Assembly (NCBI RefSeq): GCF_009674775.1
Contig: NZ_WKKE01000026.1
Location: forward strand, 28,540-92,539
Source of the DNA: Flavobacterium sp. LC2016-23
GTDB taxonomy: Bacteria > Bacteroidota > Bacteroidia > Flavobacteriales > Flavobacteriaceae
Reading direction: 5' to 3'
Length of the DNA: 64,000 nucleotides
Below the pieces are notes generated by a model. It had not been told where the DNA came from. It searched no databases and saw nothing but the letters and a program-made list of their open reading frames with translations. The translations under genes and the position numbers were made by a program. Shown here piece by piece: positions 8,701-17,742 of the stretch; the first letter of the stretch is position 1; the number at the start of each line of letters is the position of its first letter.

Positions 8701-8950
8701 GAGGAAGGTTCTGAGGTACTGAGTTGCTGAGGTACTGAGACTATAGGCTTTTTTTTGCCACGAATTACACGAATTTTCACGAATTTTCACGAATTTTTTT
8801 TCTCATTTTTGTCATCCTGACGCAGGAAGGATCACACTCGTAACTCCACACAGAAAGTCGCCAATCTTTGTAGAATATCAATGTGATCCTTCCTGCGTCA
8901 GGATGACAGCACTAAAAAAATCTTGTAAATTCGTGTAATTCGTGGCAAAC
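8701..8950. repeat. Composite intergenic repeat: three word families nested
   Basis: This stretch has no gene. It starts with tandem GGTTCTGAG/GGTACTGAG words (8701-8740). Two nested perfect inverted repeats follow: an outer 23-base pair 8754-8776 with 8927-8949 (TTTGCCACGAATTACACG...) and an inner 26-base pair 8811-8836 with 8882-8907 (GTCATCCTGACGCAGGAAGG...). The left outer arm continues into tandem CACGAATTTT copies. The inner arm is a sequence I recall as widely scattered in Bacteroidetes intergenic regions. The whole can fold into one long hairpin after the YwnB-like gene. Confidence 0.9.
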
Positions 8951-9006
8951 TAACTTTTTGAAACTGTCTTTGTTTTCTGTACTTTTACAAAACCAAAAAG
9001 CACACT

Positions 9007-10098
9007 TTGTCAAGTTTAAAAAAACAATCAGGCAGTTTACACGAGAAAGCCGGGATTTCACCTCCTGAAATCACCAATAGTGCTGCTATCCATCAGATTC
9101 AGAAAAACAGAAGGAAACAACCTTCATCGGCTGAATTAATAAATGGAATTCTGGATCAGAACAGAACGGCTTTAAGCCGTGCTATTACTCTGGTCGAAAG
9201 CACTCATCCTGAACATGCTGAAAAAGCAAATGAAGTAATCCAGGGGTGTCTTCCTCATGCCAATAAATCCATACGCATTGGGATTACCGGAGTTCCGGGG
9301 GTTGGGAAAAGTACTTTTATAGAAGCTTTTGGAAAATTCCTTACCGCGTTGGGTAAAAAAGTGGCCGTATTGGCAGTTGATCCAAGCAGCTCACTGTCAC
9401 ATGGAAGCATTTTAGGAGACAAAACCCGAATGGAAGAATTGGTAAAGGATGAAAATGCTTTCATCAGACCGAGTGCTTCCGGAGATACTTTGGGCGGAGT
9501 TGCCAGAAAAACCCGTGAATCGATTATTTTGTGTGAAGCCGCAGGTTTTGATACTATTATTATTGAAACCGTTGGTGTAGGACAAAGCGAAACCGCTGTT
9601 CACAGTATGGTTGACTTTTTTCTGTTATTGAAAATTTCCGGTGCCGGTGATGAACTTCAGGGAATCAAACGTGGTATTATGGAAATGGCAGATGCTATTG
9701 TCATCAATAAGGCCGATGGTGACAACATCAAAAAAGCGCAGCAGGCGAAACTGGAATTCAACAGGGCTTTGCATTTATTTCCTCCAAAAAAATCAAACTG
9801 GCAGCCAAAAGTTACGACTTGCAGTGCCATCACCAATGAAGGAATTTCTGAAATCTGGGAGACTATTTCCCAATATTTTGTAAAGACAAATGCATCTGGT
9901 TTCTTTCAGGAAAAACGAAAAGAACAAAATCAGTTCTGGATGATGGAAACTATCGATGAACATTTGAAATCAAACTTTTACAATCAGCCCGGGATTATTC
10001 GGCAATTGGAACAAATTAAAAAAGCGGTGCAAAATGATGAAATATCACCTTTTGCAGCCGCCCGGTTTTTATTAAGTGAATATAAAAAACAGCTCTAA
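9007..10098 (+). CDS. meaB: Methylmalonyl-CoA mutase-associated GTPase
   Basis: MeaB is the G3E GTPase that guards methylmalonyl-CoA mutase, gating adenosylcobalamin loading and inactivation release. In 363 residues the P-loop GVPGVGKS lies at 95-102. The VDPSSSLSHGSILGDKTRM segment is at 124-142, the switch region IETVGVGQSE at 186-195 and the base-specificity motif NKADGD at 234-239. The start is TTG (9007): no in-frame ATG or GTG precedes it, and the next residues (SSLKKQ) resemble homologues. The mutase subunits mutA and mutB lie 40 kb away at 48.7-52.3 kb, so the chaperone is not linked to them. A terminator overlaps the stop. Confidence 0.96.
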   Translation: MSSLKKQSGSLHEKAGISPPEITNSAAIHQIQKNRRKQPSSAELINGILDQNRTALSRAITLVESTHPEHAEKANEVIQGCLPHANKSIRIGITGVPGVGKSTFIEAFGKFLTALGKKVAVLAVDPSSSLSHGSILGDKTRMEELVKDENAFIRPSASGDTLGGVARKTRESIILCEAAGFDTIIIETVGVGQSETAVHSMVDFFLLLKISGAGDELQGIKRGIMEMADAIVINKADGDNIKKAQQAKLEFNRALHLFPPKKSNWQPKVTTCSAITNEGISEIWETISQYFVKTNASGFFQEKRKEQNQFWMMETIDEHLKSNFYNQPGIIRQLEQIKKAVQNDEISPFAAARFLLSEYKKQL

Positions 10099-10117
10099 AT
10101 TCCTTAAAGCTGTTTTT
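10085..10117. terminator. Terminator at the meaB 3' end
   Basis: AAAAACAGCT (10085-10094) pairs with AGCTGTTTTT (10108-10117). The stem begins inside the last meaB codons and could serve both meaB and the converging lipoprotein gene. Confidence 0.7.
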
Positions 10118-10125
10118 AATTTCAT

Positions 10126-10668
10126 TTACTTCTCATTTACATTAATTGCAATGGTATAAGTTCCTTCACTTTCTTGAATAGGATATTTACCAGGAGTTAA
10201 AATGTCTGAATTGAATTTTAAAGATTTCACTAATTCCGGAGCTATAATTTGCCCCTCAGGTATTACATAAACTCCGTTTCTTACTAATTCTTTCTGATGC
10301 TCTGCAGTCAAGGCACTTTTTTGAATTTCCATAACAAAATTTCCTTTTTCATTTGCAACACGTACCGGTGTTCCGGTAGGTTGTGGTTTAAAAAAGTTGT
10401 GCCAGCTAAAGGTATAAATATCATAACAAAATCCTTCTGGCTGACTGCAATCAATGTTATGCGCTCCCCAATTTCGCACAATAATTGCATCGTCGTCATA
10501 GATTCTTCTGGAAACTGACTGATTTTGCTGCTCTGTTTTTAAGGATTCCGCATTTTGATCTTCACCGGATTCGTTGTTACAGCTTATAAAAAAAGCTGCA
10601 AACACAAAAACGAACATTCCTTTTACTACTTGAGATTTTTTTAATTTTTTTTGTTGTAAATTTTTCAT
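10126..10668 (-). CDS. Putative lipoprotein of unknown function
   Basis: No family recognised. The 180-residue protein has a lysine-rich start, a hydrophobic stretch (VFVFAAFFIS) and a lipobox cysteine at position 30, so it is probably lipid-anchored. The residues after Cys30 (NNESGEDQ) are acidic, which in Flavobacteriia can mark export to the cell surface. The rest includes WGAHNIDCSQPEGFCYDIYTF, with two cysteines that could form a disulfide, and GVYVIPEGQIIAPELVKSLKF. The gene has a 250-base leader region carrying an inverted repeat. It converges on meaB. Confidence 0.7.
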   Translation of the reverse strand: MKNLQQKKLKKSQVVKGMFVFVFAAFFISCNNESGEDQNAESLKTEQQNQSVSRRIYDDDAIIVRNWGAHNIDCSQPEGFCYDIYTFSWHNFFKPQPTGTPVRVANEKGNFVMEIQKSALTAEHQKELVRNGVYVIPEGQIIAPELVKSLKFNSDILTPGKYPIQESEGTYTIAINVNEK

Positions 10669-10673
10669 AATAC

Positions 10674-10751
10674 ATAAATTTAATTGACCTTACTCTATCA
10701 CAGGCTTTTCAGGTTACGCCTTTTGGTTTATGATATATCAATTAAATTTAT
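10674..10751. repeat. Perfect 14-base inverted repeat upstream of the lipoprotein gene
   Basis: ATAAATTTAATTGA (10674-10687) is repeated inverted at 10738-10751, separated by 50 bases. It sits just before the minus-strand lipoprotein start, where it could be an operator pair or a leader stem. Nothing else coding is seen in 10669-10856. Confidence 0.6.
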
Positions 10752-10856
10752 TTTTTGTTACCCTCTCATTTGGCTTTTAATTCAAAAAAAATAAGAATTG
10801 TTCCATTGCTTTCATTCTCCTCCAGTTTAAATTGTCAGTAAATCAATCTTTTTAAA

Positions 10857-10903
10857 AGAAAAAGCTGCTAAGTATGAAATTACATACCCAGCAGCTTTTT
10901 TTA
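10857..10903. terminator. Terminator after the LTA-synthase-like gene
   Basis: AGCTGCT...AGTATG pairs with CATAC..AGCAGCT across a short loop, flanked by A-run and T-run, 15 bases beyond the stop of the minus-strand sulfatase gene. Confidence 0.8.
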
Positions 10904-10917
10904 AAATGAAGTGAAAA

Positions 10918-12861
10918 TTATTTTTTTGTACCTCTAAGTTTATATTTGTTTTCCTTGTACAAATTTCCTGCTGTAATTACATGTGCCAAAGCATCTTTGG
11001 CCAGTTCTTCGTTTAGTTTTACAGGAATCAGGGTCGTATCATTTTTGATTTCAAATTGCAGTGGTTTCAGATTCGGCTGCATAATCACAACCTGATTCTC
11101 TACCCTGAACGCATTGATATCATTAAACTGCATAATCGATCGTCCCTGCACTTTAGCGTCCAGTTTATTCAGGTTTCTCCCCACCATTGGCGTTTCAAAC
11201 GGAATTCCCAAATACCCTAACAAGGTTGGCGGAATATCAATCTGACTTGCCAGTTTGCTGTATACTCCCCCTTTTTGAACTCCGGGTCCCATTATTAAGG
11301 CCGGAATATGGAATTTATTGATTGGTACAAGATTCTTTCCGTACGTTCTTGTATTATGATCGGCGATGACAATAAAAATCGTATTTTTAAAATAAGCTTC
11401 TTTTTTAGCCATTTCGAAGAATTTTCCAATCGAAAAATCGGCATATTTCATGGCGTTATTTACAGTTGCAGGTTTCTGATCGTATGGTTTTATTCTTCCT
11501 GCCGGATATTCAAAAGGTTCGTGATTTGAAGTCGAAAACATTAAGGAGAAGAAAGGTTTGTTGCCTTTCGCCTTAAAATAATTGTTTGCTTTGGTCACTA
11601 AATCTTCATCAGAATAGCCCCAGGTTCCTTTGAAAGCATATTTGTTTCCATCAGATTCAAAATCTTCCTGATCCACAATATCCTGAAAACCGTTTCCGTT
11701 GAAAAACGAAGCCATATTATCAAAATTGGCCATTCCGCCATAAATAAAACTGGTTTCGTATCCTTTTTGTTTTAAAGCATCCGCCAGGGTAAAAAATCCT
11801 TGTTGAGAGTTCCCTAATTTCACTACGCTTTCAGATGGTGAAGGCAGAAATCCGGTCACAACAGCTTCTATTCCGCGTACGCTTCGGGTTCCTGTACAAT
11901 ACAAATTGGTAAATAACAAGCCTTCTTTCGATAATTTATCAAATTCAGGAGTTAGTGGTTTTCCTCCTAAAATCCCAACATACTCTGCACCTAAGCTTTC
12001 CTGCAAAAAGATCACCAGATTATAGGGCTTCTGTACCGTTGTATCGGGTTGCTGCACATGAAGAAACGGAATTTCAGCATCGGTAAAATCGGTTGGTCCG
12101 GCGATCATGTATTTTTTGACGCGGGCGATCGCTTCGGCTTCCTCCATTTTTCCGTACATTTTGGTGTTTCCTTCATTTTTAATGGAATATGCCGCAAAAG
12201 CAACGGTATAAAAAGAATTCAATCCCAAAGTATTGGTTAACTGATCTGTAGAAAAAACAGCATTACTGGCATTGATTGGCCGTTTTGAGGTAAGACTGGA
12301 ACGGGCTCCGAAAAACAATAAAAAAGCCACTAACGGAAAAACCATTAATTTGAATTTATACGCTGTACTGGTGGTATGAAAAAGTTTTTTCCCTTTTTTG
12401 AAAGCAAAATACAAGACCAGCCCCAAAATAAGAAAGGTAACAATGATAGAAGTCAGGTAACTTTTCAGAAGCATCCCGACCACTTCCTTCGGATAAATCA
12501 GATAGTCTAAGAAAATTTTATTCGGACGTGTGTCGTATTGTTTTACAAAATCGGGCGAGGCTAATTCAACGAAAAGAATCAGGAACAGGAATAAGAAACT
12601 GTAAATCACCAGAAAGTTATTCGTAAACTTAAGCCATTTGCCAGGCAGAAATGTAATTAAAACAAAAGGAAGAAAAGACAAATAACATAACAAGATCATA
12701 TCCATTCGCAGACCGATTGGAAAAATATACCAGAAATTCGGTGTTTCTACGACTCTTTCTTTAAATAGAAAAAACAAAAATATTCGACTTAAAGTAGTAA
12801 TCAGCAATCCGATTGCTATGAAATTAAAAACAGGTTTTAAAAAACTTAATTTTTTCATCAT
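10918..12861 (-). CDS. LTA synthase-like sulfatase, membrane phosphatidylglycerol/phosphoethanolamine transferase family
   Basis: A 647-residue protein with about five N-terminal membrane helices (to about residue 200) and a large extracytoplasmic sulfatase-fold domain (from about 280). NLVIFLQESLGAEYVG carries the metal-binding Glu. CTGTRSVRGIEA near residue 324 contains the expected nucleophilic Thr. FIVIADHNTRTYG carries the Asp-His metal ligands near the end of the domain. LtaS-type enzymes transfer glycerol phosphate from phosphatidylglycerol; a diderm Bacteroidetes has no lipoteichoic acid, so the product may be a modified glycan or lipid. It is last of a probable unit with the small acidic gene 37 bases upstream. 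Confidence 0.9.
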   Translation of the reverse strand: MMKKLSFLKPVFNFIAIGLLITTLSRIFLFFLFKERVVETPNFWYIFPIGLRMDMILLCYLSFLPFVLITFLPGKWLKFTNNFLVIYSFLFLFLILFVELASPDFVKQYDTRPNKIFLDYLIYPKEVVGMLLKSYLTSIIVTFLILGLVLYFAFKKGKKLFHTTSTAYKFKLMVFPLVAFLLFFGARSSLTSKRPINASNAVFSTDQLTNTLGLNSFYTVAFAAYSIKNEGNTKMYGKMEEAEAIARVKKYMIAGPTDFTDAEIPFLHVQQPDTTVQKPYNLVIFLQESLGAEYVGILGGKPLTPEFDKLSKEGLLFTNLYCTGTRSVRGIEAVVTGFLPSPSESVVKLGNSQQGFFTLADALKQKGYETSFIYGGMANFDNMASFFNGNGFQDIVDQEDFESDGNKYAFKGTWGYSDEDLVTKANNYFKAKGNKPFFSLMFSTSNHEPFEYPAGRIKPYDQKPATVNNAMKYADFSIGKFFEMAKKEAYFKNTIFIVIADHNTRTYGKNLVPINKFHIPALIMGPGVQKGGVYSKLASQIDIPPTLLGYLGIPFETPMVGRNLNKLDAKVQGRSIMQFNDINAFRVENQVVIMQPNLKPLQFEIKNDTTLIPVKLNEELAKDALAHVITAGNLYKENKYKLRGTKK

Positions 12862-12898
12862 AAAGATTTAGAGCTTAAAAAATAGATTCAAAATAAAA

Positions 12899-13126
12899 TT
12901 ACTCTTCGTAACGGTTTATTTCTCTGTCGTAGAATTCATTTGCCAGAACAATCAAACCTTCCATTTCGGCATTCAGTTCTGCCTCATCAAGATCTTCCGC
13001 TTCTTCCATAAATTCAACCTCATCATCTTTTAGGTTGATAATAAATCTTGGATAATCAAGGTGAACGATAAAAATATCATCCGGAAAATCAGTGTTATCT
13101 CCGAGTAAAAATTTAGGTAATTCCAT
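12899..13126 (-). CDS. Small acidic conserved protein of unknown function
   Basis: No function recognised. The 75-residue protein is strongly acidic (EFMEEAEDLDEAELNAEMEG) with a hydrophobic patterned start (FPDDIFIVHLDYPRFIINL). There is no signal peptide, so it should be cytosolic. Its clean start, compact reading frame and position between the MATE gene (27 bases upstream) and the LTA-synthase-like gene (37 bases downstream), all on the minus strand, support a real gene. I believe homologues occur in other Flavobacteria at the same place. Confidence 0.75.
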   Translation of the reverse strand: MELPKFLLGDNTDFPDDIFIVHLDYPRFIINLKDDEVEFMEEAEDLDEAELNAEMEGLIVLANEFYDREINRYEE

Positions 13127-13153
13127 TTTTATTTATTTTTTTAAGTTTCAAAT

Positions 13154-14539
13154 TTAGTTATTTGCAACTGAATTATTAATTAATTTTTTGGTTAAGTAAT
13201 GAAAACGAATGTACAGGAATATTGCCGCTGAAGTTAATCCGGCCAAAAGTCCAATCCAGACTCCCTGTGCTTTCCAGGGGGTGTATTCTGCCAAATAGTA
13301 GGAAATCGGAAACCCAATGACCCAATACGCTACAAAAGTAATGTACATCGGTACTTTCACATCCTGCAAACCTCGCAAAGCGCCTAAGACCACTACCTGA
13401 ATTCCGTCGGAAATCTGAAAAACCGCGGCTATTAAAAGTAATTTTGAAGCAATCTCTATTACTTCTGTATTGTCTGTAAGCTGCAATGTATTTTCCATAT
13501 TCAGAAAGAGATAAGGCAAAATGCTATGAAAGGCAATAAATACCGCTGCAAAAACAACTTCCAGAATAATAGACAGCAAAAACACAGATCGCGCTACGAC
13601 TACGAGTTTTTTATAATCCATCAGACCTCTTTGATTACTGACACGAATCATGGAAACAACACTAAGCCCCATAGCAAACATAAAAGTCAGGGAAGAAAGA
13701 CTTAGAGCTACCTGATTGGCGGCCTGACTTGTTTTCCCGATATTGCCACAAAGCCAGATGGAAGCTGTAAAAAGTACTACTTCAAAAAGCATCTGCATGG
13801 CGGATGGCAAACCTAAGCTTATAATTTTTCTAAGGGTTTCTTTCTTGATTTCTTCAAAACTAAAATTCTGAAAGTAAGTTTTAAGCTGTTCTCTTCTCGA
13901 CAGGATAATGTGCATGAAAAGGACCATCATAATTCTTGAAATTACGGTTCCCAAAGCTGCGCCTACAATTCCCATTTTAGGAAAAATCCAGACGCCGTAA
14001 ATCAGCATATAGTTAATTCCGACATGAATTATATTGGCCATAATAATGGCATACATTGAGTATTTGGTCATCGATAAGCCATCGGCGAATTGTTTGTATC
14101 CCTGATAGATAATAAGCGGCACCAGAGAAAACGCTACCCAGGCCAGGTAAGGTTTTGCCAGGACAATAACATCTGCAGGCTGGTGCAGTAATTCCATCAA
14201 AGGCATAGCCAGCACAATTACTCCGAAAAGCAAAAGACCCAGAATGATACATAAAAACAATCCGTGGTGAAACGCAGCACGAATTTTTGATGGATTTTTT
14301 TCGGCATCAGCCTCTGCTACAATAGGAGTGATAGCGGTAGAAAATCCTATTCCTAAAGACAAGGCTATAAAAATCATACTATTGCCCAGCGAAACTGCTG
14401 CCAGTTCTGTACTTCCCAATTTCCCTACCATTATATTATCGACGATACCAATTAAGGTATGTCCGACCATTCCCAGAATAATGGGATAGGCCAGTCTTAA
14501 ATTATAAGAGAACTCTTTTGTGTAATTTTTTAAATTCAA
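13154..14539 (-). CDS. MATE-family multidrug/sodium antiporter
   Basis: A MATE exporter that should expel cationic drugs using Na+ or H+. With a TTG start at 14539 it has 461 residues, the usual family length, and begins LNLKNYTKEFSYNLRLAYPIILGMVGHTLIG as homologues do. An ATG at 14611 gives a 24-residue longer form, but a -7 promoter box (14598-14605) lies inside that extension, which argues for the shorter start. About 12 membrane helices are visible, with the family motifs IGIVDNIMVGKLG in helix 1-2 and GFSTAITPIVAEADAEKN. It is first of a three-gene minus-strand unit and divergent from the outer-membrane-type gene. Confidence 0.9.
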   Translation of the reverse strand: MNLKNYTKEFSYNLRLAYPIILGMVGHTLIGIVDNIMVGKLGSTELAAVSLGNSMIFIALSLGIGFSTAITPIVAEADAEKNPSKIRAAFHHGLFLCIILGLLLFGVIVLAMPLMELLHQPADVIVLAKPYLAWVAFSLVPLIIYQGYKQFADGLSMTKYSMYAIIMANIIHVGINYMLIYGVWIFPKMGIVGAALGTVISRIMMVLFMHIILSRREQLKTYFQNFSFEEIKKETLRKIISLGLPSAMQMLFEVVLFTASIWLCGNIGKTSQAANQVALSLSSLTFMFAMGLSVVSMIRVSNQRGLMDYKKLVVVARSVFLLSIILEVVFAAVFIAFHSILPYLFLNMENTLQLTDNTEVIEIASKLLLIAAVFQISDGIQVVVLGALRGLQDVKVPMYITFVAYWVIGFPISYYLAEYTPWKAQGVWIGLLAGLTSAAIFLYIRFHYLTKKLINNSVANN

Positions 14540-14597
14540 TTTTACTGCTTTTAAGCTGGCAAAGATACTGAGAAGCTTTGAATTCTTTTCTATTATC

Positions 14598-14605
14598 AAA
14601 AATAT
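14598..14605 (-). promoter_or_regulatory. -7 promoter element of the MATE gene
   Basis: CAAAAATA on the plus strand reads TATTTTTG on the minus strand (consensus TAnnTTTG), about 60 bases before the TTG start at 14539. Confidence 0.35.
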
Positions 14606-14731
14606 AAGCAAAAATTAAGAATATGCTTCATAATCCCCAGATTATATAACAATTGTCAAGAATTATATAACAAAGCCCATATGCTTAGATTTTACTTTTA
14701 CACCATTAAATAATTAAAAAAAATTGTCACA

Positions 14732-15241
14732 ATGAAATTAGGAAATCTAAAAATGTTATGCCTTGCACTTATTGCTTTATTATACGCCAACACAACTTTC
14801 GCTCAGGACAGTGAAATTAAAAATTACGATCAGGGATTCAGATTAGGATTTGGAATAAATGGAGGTATACCAACTGACAAGGATTATAATTGGGCACTTG
14901 GCGGAGATGTACGTCTGCAATATGACTTAACCAAAAGAGCGTCATTAACCCTGACAACAGGTTTTACCAATTTATTTAAGGGAGGCGATGCCAAGGACCT
15001 TGGATTTATTCCGGCAAAAGCAGGTTTTAAAGCCTTTGTATGGGAAGACCAATTTTATGTTTTAGGTGAAGTCGGTGCCGGTTTTGCTGTTACGAACGGT
15101 TACAACAACACAACATTTTTATGGGCTCCGGGAATCGGGTACGCCAATAAGTACATCGATCTTAGTGTTCGATATGAAGACTATCACGATTTCAAAACCA
15201 ATCAGGTAGCATTGCGCGTAGCCTACGGTTTTGATTTGTAA
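14732..15241 (+). CDS. Secreted outer-membrane beta-barrel-like protein
   Basis: A 169-residue protein with a clear signal peptide (MKLGNLKMLCLALIALLYANTTFA, cut before QDSE). The mature part alternates aromatic and hydrophobic residues in strand-like units (FRLGFGINGG, VRLQYDLTKRASLTLTTGFTN, FYVLGEVGAGFAV, YIDLSVRYEDY). It ends RVAYGFDL, with the terminal hydrophobic residue expected of an outer-membrane barrel of about eight strands. Function is unknown. It is single, with its own terminator at 15275-15313. A TACTTTTAC at 14690-14700 is a possible -7 box. Confidence 0.8.
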   Translation: MKLGNLKMLCLALIALLYANTTFAQDSEIKNYDQGFRLGFGINGGIPTDKDYNWALGGDVRLQYDLTKRASLTLTTGFTNLFKGGDAKDLGFIPAKAGFKAFVWEDQFYVLGEVGAGFAVTNGYNNTTFLWAPGIGYANKYIDLSVRYEDYHDFKTNQVALRVAYGFDL

Positions 15242-15274
15242 AAATACATTTATTTTTATTCTTTTGTTTTTGGT

Positions 15275-15313
15275 AAAAACCCGGCAGTTGCTCATAGGCT
15301 GTCGGGTTTTTTA
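15275..15313. terminator. Bidirectional terminator between the barrel gene and PPK2
   Basis: AAACCCGGCAG pairs with CTGTCGGGTTT around loop TTGCTCATAGG, with A-run and T-run on the two sides. It lies between convergent genes. Confidence 0.85.
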
Positions 15314-15315
15314 TT

Positions 15316-16197
15316 TTATTTTTCTAATTCTTTTTTATACAGTTCAAAATTGGCTTTTATTTCATCATCCAGTTCAGGTTCTTTAATGTCGGTATACTTT
15401 TGCATTTCTTCCCAGATAATTTTGGCTACAATATACCGGGCCATTTCCTTATCATCGGCAGGAACAATGTACCAGGGCGCATGATCGGTTGATGTTTTAT
15501 TAATAGCCTGCTGATAATATTTCTGGTATTCCTCCCAATGTTCACGTTCTTTTAGGTCCCCCGGTGAAAATTTCCAATTGTGTTTTCCTTCTTCCAGACG
15601 GCGCAGCAATCGTTGGCGCTGTTCTTCTTTGCTAAGGTGCAGAAAAAATTTCATTACAATAGTGCCGTTTGCAGCAATATGTTTTTCGAAATTATTGATT
15701 TGCTCTATCCTGTTTTTCCAAAATTTTGGTTTAATATCTTCTACCGAATTGATTCCGGGCAGGTTTTCACTTAAAATAAATTCCGGATGCACACGTGTTA
15801 CCAGCACATTCTCATAATGCGTCCTGTTAAAAATGGCAAACTTCCCTTTTTCCGGAAGTGCAATATAATGTCTCCATAAATAATCGTGTTCTAATTCAGT
15901 TGAATTGGGTGTTTTAAAACTATGCACCACCACTCCACGCGGATTAAATTCCTTAAACACTTCCCGAATAAGACTGTCTTTCCCTGAAGTATCCATTCCC
16001 TGCAGACAAATCAGGACGCTGTATTTATTGTGCGAATACATCACATCCTGCAAGTCGCTCAGTTTTGCCTGAACCTTATCCAGTTTTTCTTCTTTTTCGT
16101 CATCATCCGCTTTGATATCCAGCAGCGTCGGAATATTCTTTAAACTTATTTTCTGAACAACTTTAAAATCATTTGGGTCTATCGATTTCATATTCAC
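15316..16197 (-). CDS. Polyphosphate kinase 2 family nucleotide phosphotransferase (class III-like)
   Basis: PPK2 enzymes phosphorylate AMP or ADP with polyphosphate. In 293 residues the Walker A motif GMDTSGKDS is near 65-73, followed by VVVHSFKTPNSTELEHDYLWRH. The Walker B-like segment GKFAIFNRTHYENVLVTRVHPE follows, and the lid region WKFSPGDLKEREHWEEYQKYY lies near 210. LPEKGK-FNR-HYE and PGDLKERE are closer to the class III (AMP and ADP using) enzymes than to class I. No ppk1 is nearby. It converges on the barrel gene and is divergent from the beta-propeller gene. Confidence 0.92.
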   Translation of the reverse strand: MNMKSIDPNDFKVVQKISLKNIPTLLDIKADDDEKEEKLDKVQAKLSDLQDVMYSHNKYSVLICLQGMDTSGKDSLIREVFKEFNPRGVVVHSFKTPNSTELEHDYLWRHYIALPEKGKFAIFNRTHYENVLVTRVHPEFILSENLPGINSVEDIKPKFWKNRIEQINNFEKHIAANGTIVMKFFLHLSKEEQRQRLLRRLEEGKHNWKFSPGDLKEREHWEEYQKYYQQAINKTSTDHAPWYIVPADDKEMARYIVAKIIWEEMQKYTDIKEPELDDEIKANFELYKKELEK

Positions 16198-16463
16198 AAA
16201 TTTTATTATTATTGGTATTTGATCTGTTATTACCGATTAGTGAGGGTAATTTCACAGCATTCCGTTTTATCGTAATAGTAAATATAGTACTTTTACGAAG
16301 CATATTCCTGCTATTCATTGCAATACTTTTTCAATAAATTGTTTTTTCCAAGCCATAACAAGAGCTTCCGTTGGTCGCTTTGTTCTGCCGGAAAAAATAC
16401 AATTTCTCCTCAAAGTATTTTCATTGCTATCAGGGCTGGGCACTCTTTTACAAAACAAAATTC

Positions 16464-17300
16464 ATGGAAAAATTCACTTTAGAAATATTATTTCAAATCA
16501 TCGGAATCGGTTCGGCATCAGGATTATTCTTCAATAACAATTCCCTTTATATCATTGGTGACAACAGTGGATTCTTATACGAATACAACATGCAGGACCA
16601 GCATTTAAGCCAACATCCTTTGATTGATAATCCATCGCAGAATATTCCCAAAAATATCAAACCTGATTTTGAATCTATTACCCATCACAATGATACGTTG
16701 TATGTTTTTGGCTCGGGTTCGACCGAAAACCGGAACAAAATGATTGCGTTCGATCTGAAAACCAAAACGATTTTACAAAAAAACAATTTGGTCGACTTAT
16801 ACAGTCTAATGCAAAGTTTCGGAGAAATAAAACCGGAAGATTTCAATCTGGAAGGTGCCATTTTCGATGGAGAAAACTGGTACTTATTCAATCGCGGAAA
16901 CGGAAAGTCAAACAAAAACACCATCTTCACCATCCATGCTAAAAATTTAGGAGAAGAATTTGCCCTGGTTGCCACCAACTACAAACTGCCTAAAATAAAA
17001 GGAGTCCGTTGCGGTTTTACCGATGCGGTTTTAGTCGAAGACAAAATCTATTTCCTTTCAACCGCCGAAGATACCCAATCTACTTACGACGACGGGGAAG
17101 TCCTCGGAAGCTTCATCGGACGCATTGATCTCAAAACCATGAAAATCGATTTCACCCAAAAAATAACCTCCGCCAACAAATTTGAAGGCCTGACTTTCTA
17201 CAAAAAAGAAAATAGTAAAATTGAGTTTTTGCTTTGCGAGGATAATGACACGGAACTTTTGGAAACCAAGATTTTTAAGTTGAGTTTGCTGGTTAAGTAA
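16464..17300 (+). CDS. Predicted beta-propeller-like protein (DUF6929-like)
   Basis: Function unknown. With ATG 16464 the protein has 278 residues; the frame extends upstream to a TTG at 16371, but that part has poor coding character and no homologue-like sequence. The protein has repeated strand-turn units such as SGLFFNNNSLYIIGDNSGFLYEYN, FESITHHNDTLYVFGSGS, LEGAIFDGENWYLFNRG and FEGLTFYKKENSKIEFLLCED. This blade-like pattern suggests a propeller resembling SdiA-regulated/phytase-like proteins. No signal peptide is seen. The family label is from memory and moderate. Confidence 0.72.
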   Translation: MEKFTLEILFQIIGIGSASGLFFNNNSLYIIGDNSGFLYEYNMQDQHLSQHPLIDNPSQNIPKNIKPDFESITHHNDTLYVFGSGSTENRNKMIAFDLKTKTILQKNNLVDLYSLMQSFGEIKPEDFNLEGAIFDGENWYLFNRGNGKSNKNTIFTIHAKNLGEEFALVATNYKLPKIKGVRCGFTDAVLVEDKIYFLSTAEDTQSTYDDGEVLGSFIGRIDLKTMKIDFTQKITSANKFEGLTFYKKENSKIEFLLCEDNDTELLETKIFKLSLLVK

Positions 17301-17349
17301 ATTCAATATTTTTAATAGAGAGATAGCATCGTTAATTCAAAAGTTAAGA

Positions 17350-17679
17350 ATGAATAAAGAAGTAATAATTAATAATTTTAGTCGATCGCTAAAAAATTTA
17401 TCGTTAGAGGCTGATGAACAAATAGCATCATTTCCAAACTTTGTTGTTGTAACAGATGAATTATTATTGGATTTTAATCATTTCTATGAGGTTATAAAAG
17501 AAAACTATTCAGGTCTCTTTTCTGAGGAACAAATAAAAGTGTTAGATCATATAAACTTTTATATTGACCAAATACCTTCTGAAGATTTATCTATAAGTGA
17601 AATAGATGAGTTGACAAATTATTCTTTCTGGAAACAACTAAGAATTTTGTCAAGAGAAGCAATTTTAAAATTAGAATAA
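17350..17679 (+). CDS. Small hypothetical protein
   Basis: Not recognised. The 109-residue protein is acidic, leucine- and isoleucine-rich and predicted helical (SRSLKNLSLEADEQIASFP, FNHFYEVIKENYSGLFSEEQIKVLDHINFYID). It lacks a signal peptide or membrane segment. Its base composition is noticeably more A/T rich than the neighbouring genes, which, with its small helical form, resembles polymorphic-toxin immunity or other accessory proteins; no toxin is adjacent. It starts with ATG 49 bases after the propeller gene. Confidence 0.6.
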   Translation: MNKEVIINNFSRSLKNLSLEADEQIASFPNFVVVTDELLLDFNHFYEVIKENYSGLFSEEQIKVLDHINFYIDQIPSEDLSISEIDELTNYSFWKQLRILSREAILKLE

Positions 17680-17742
17680 AATTAAATACATTTTTAATAT
17701 CAAGTATTTTATGATATCACAAAACGGGAGAATATCATTGCG

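Noticed and set aside
16371..16463. N-terminal 31-residue extension of the propeller-like gene
   Set aside because: Starts at TTG, has poor coding character, and ATG 16464 gives a better N-terminus.
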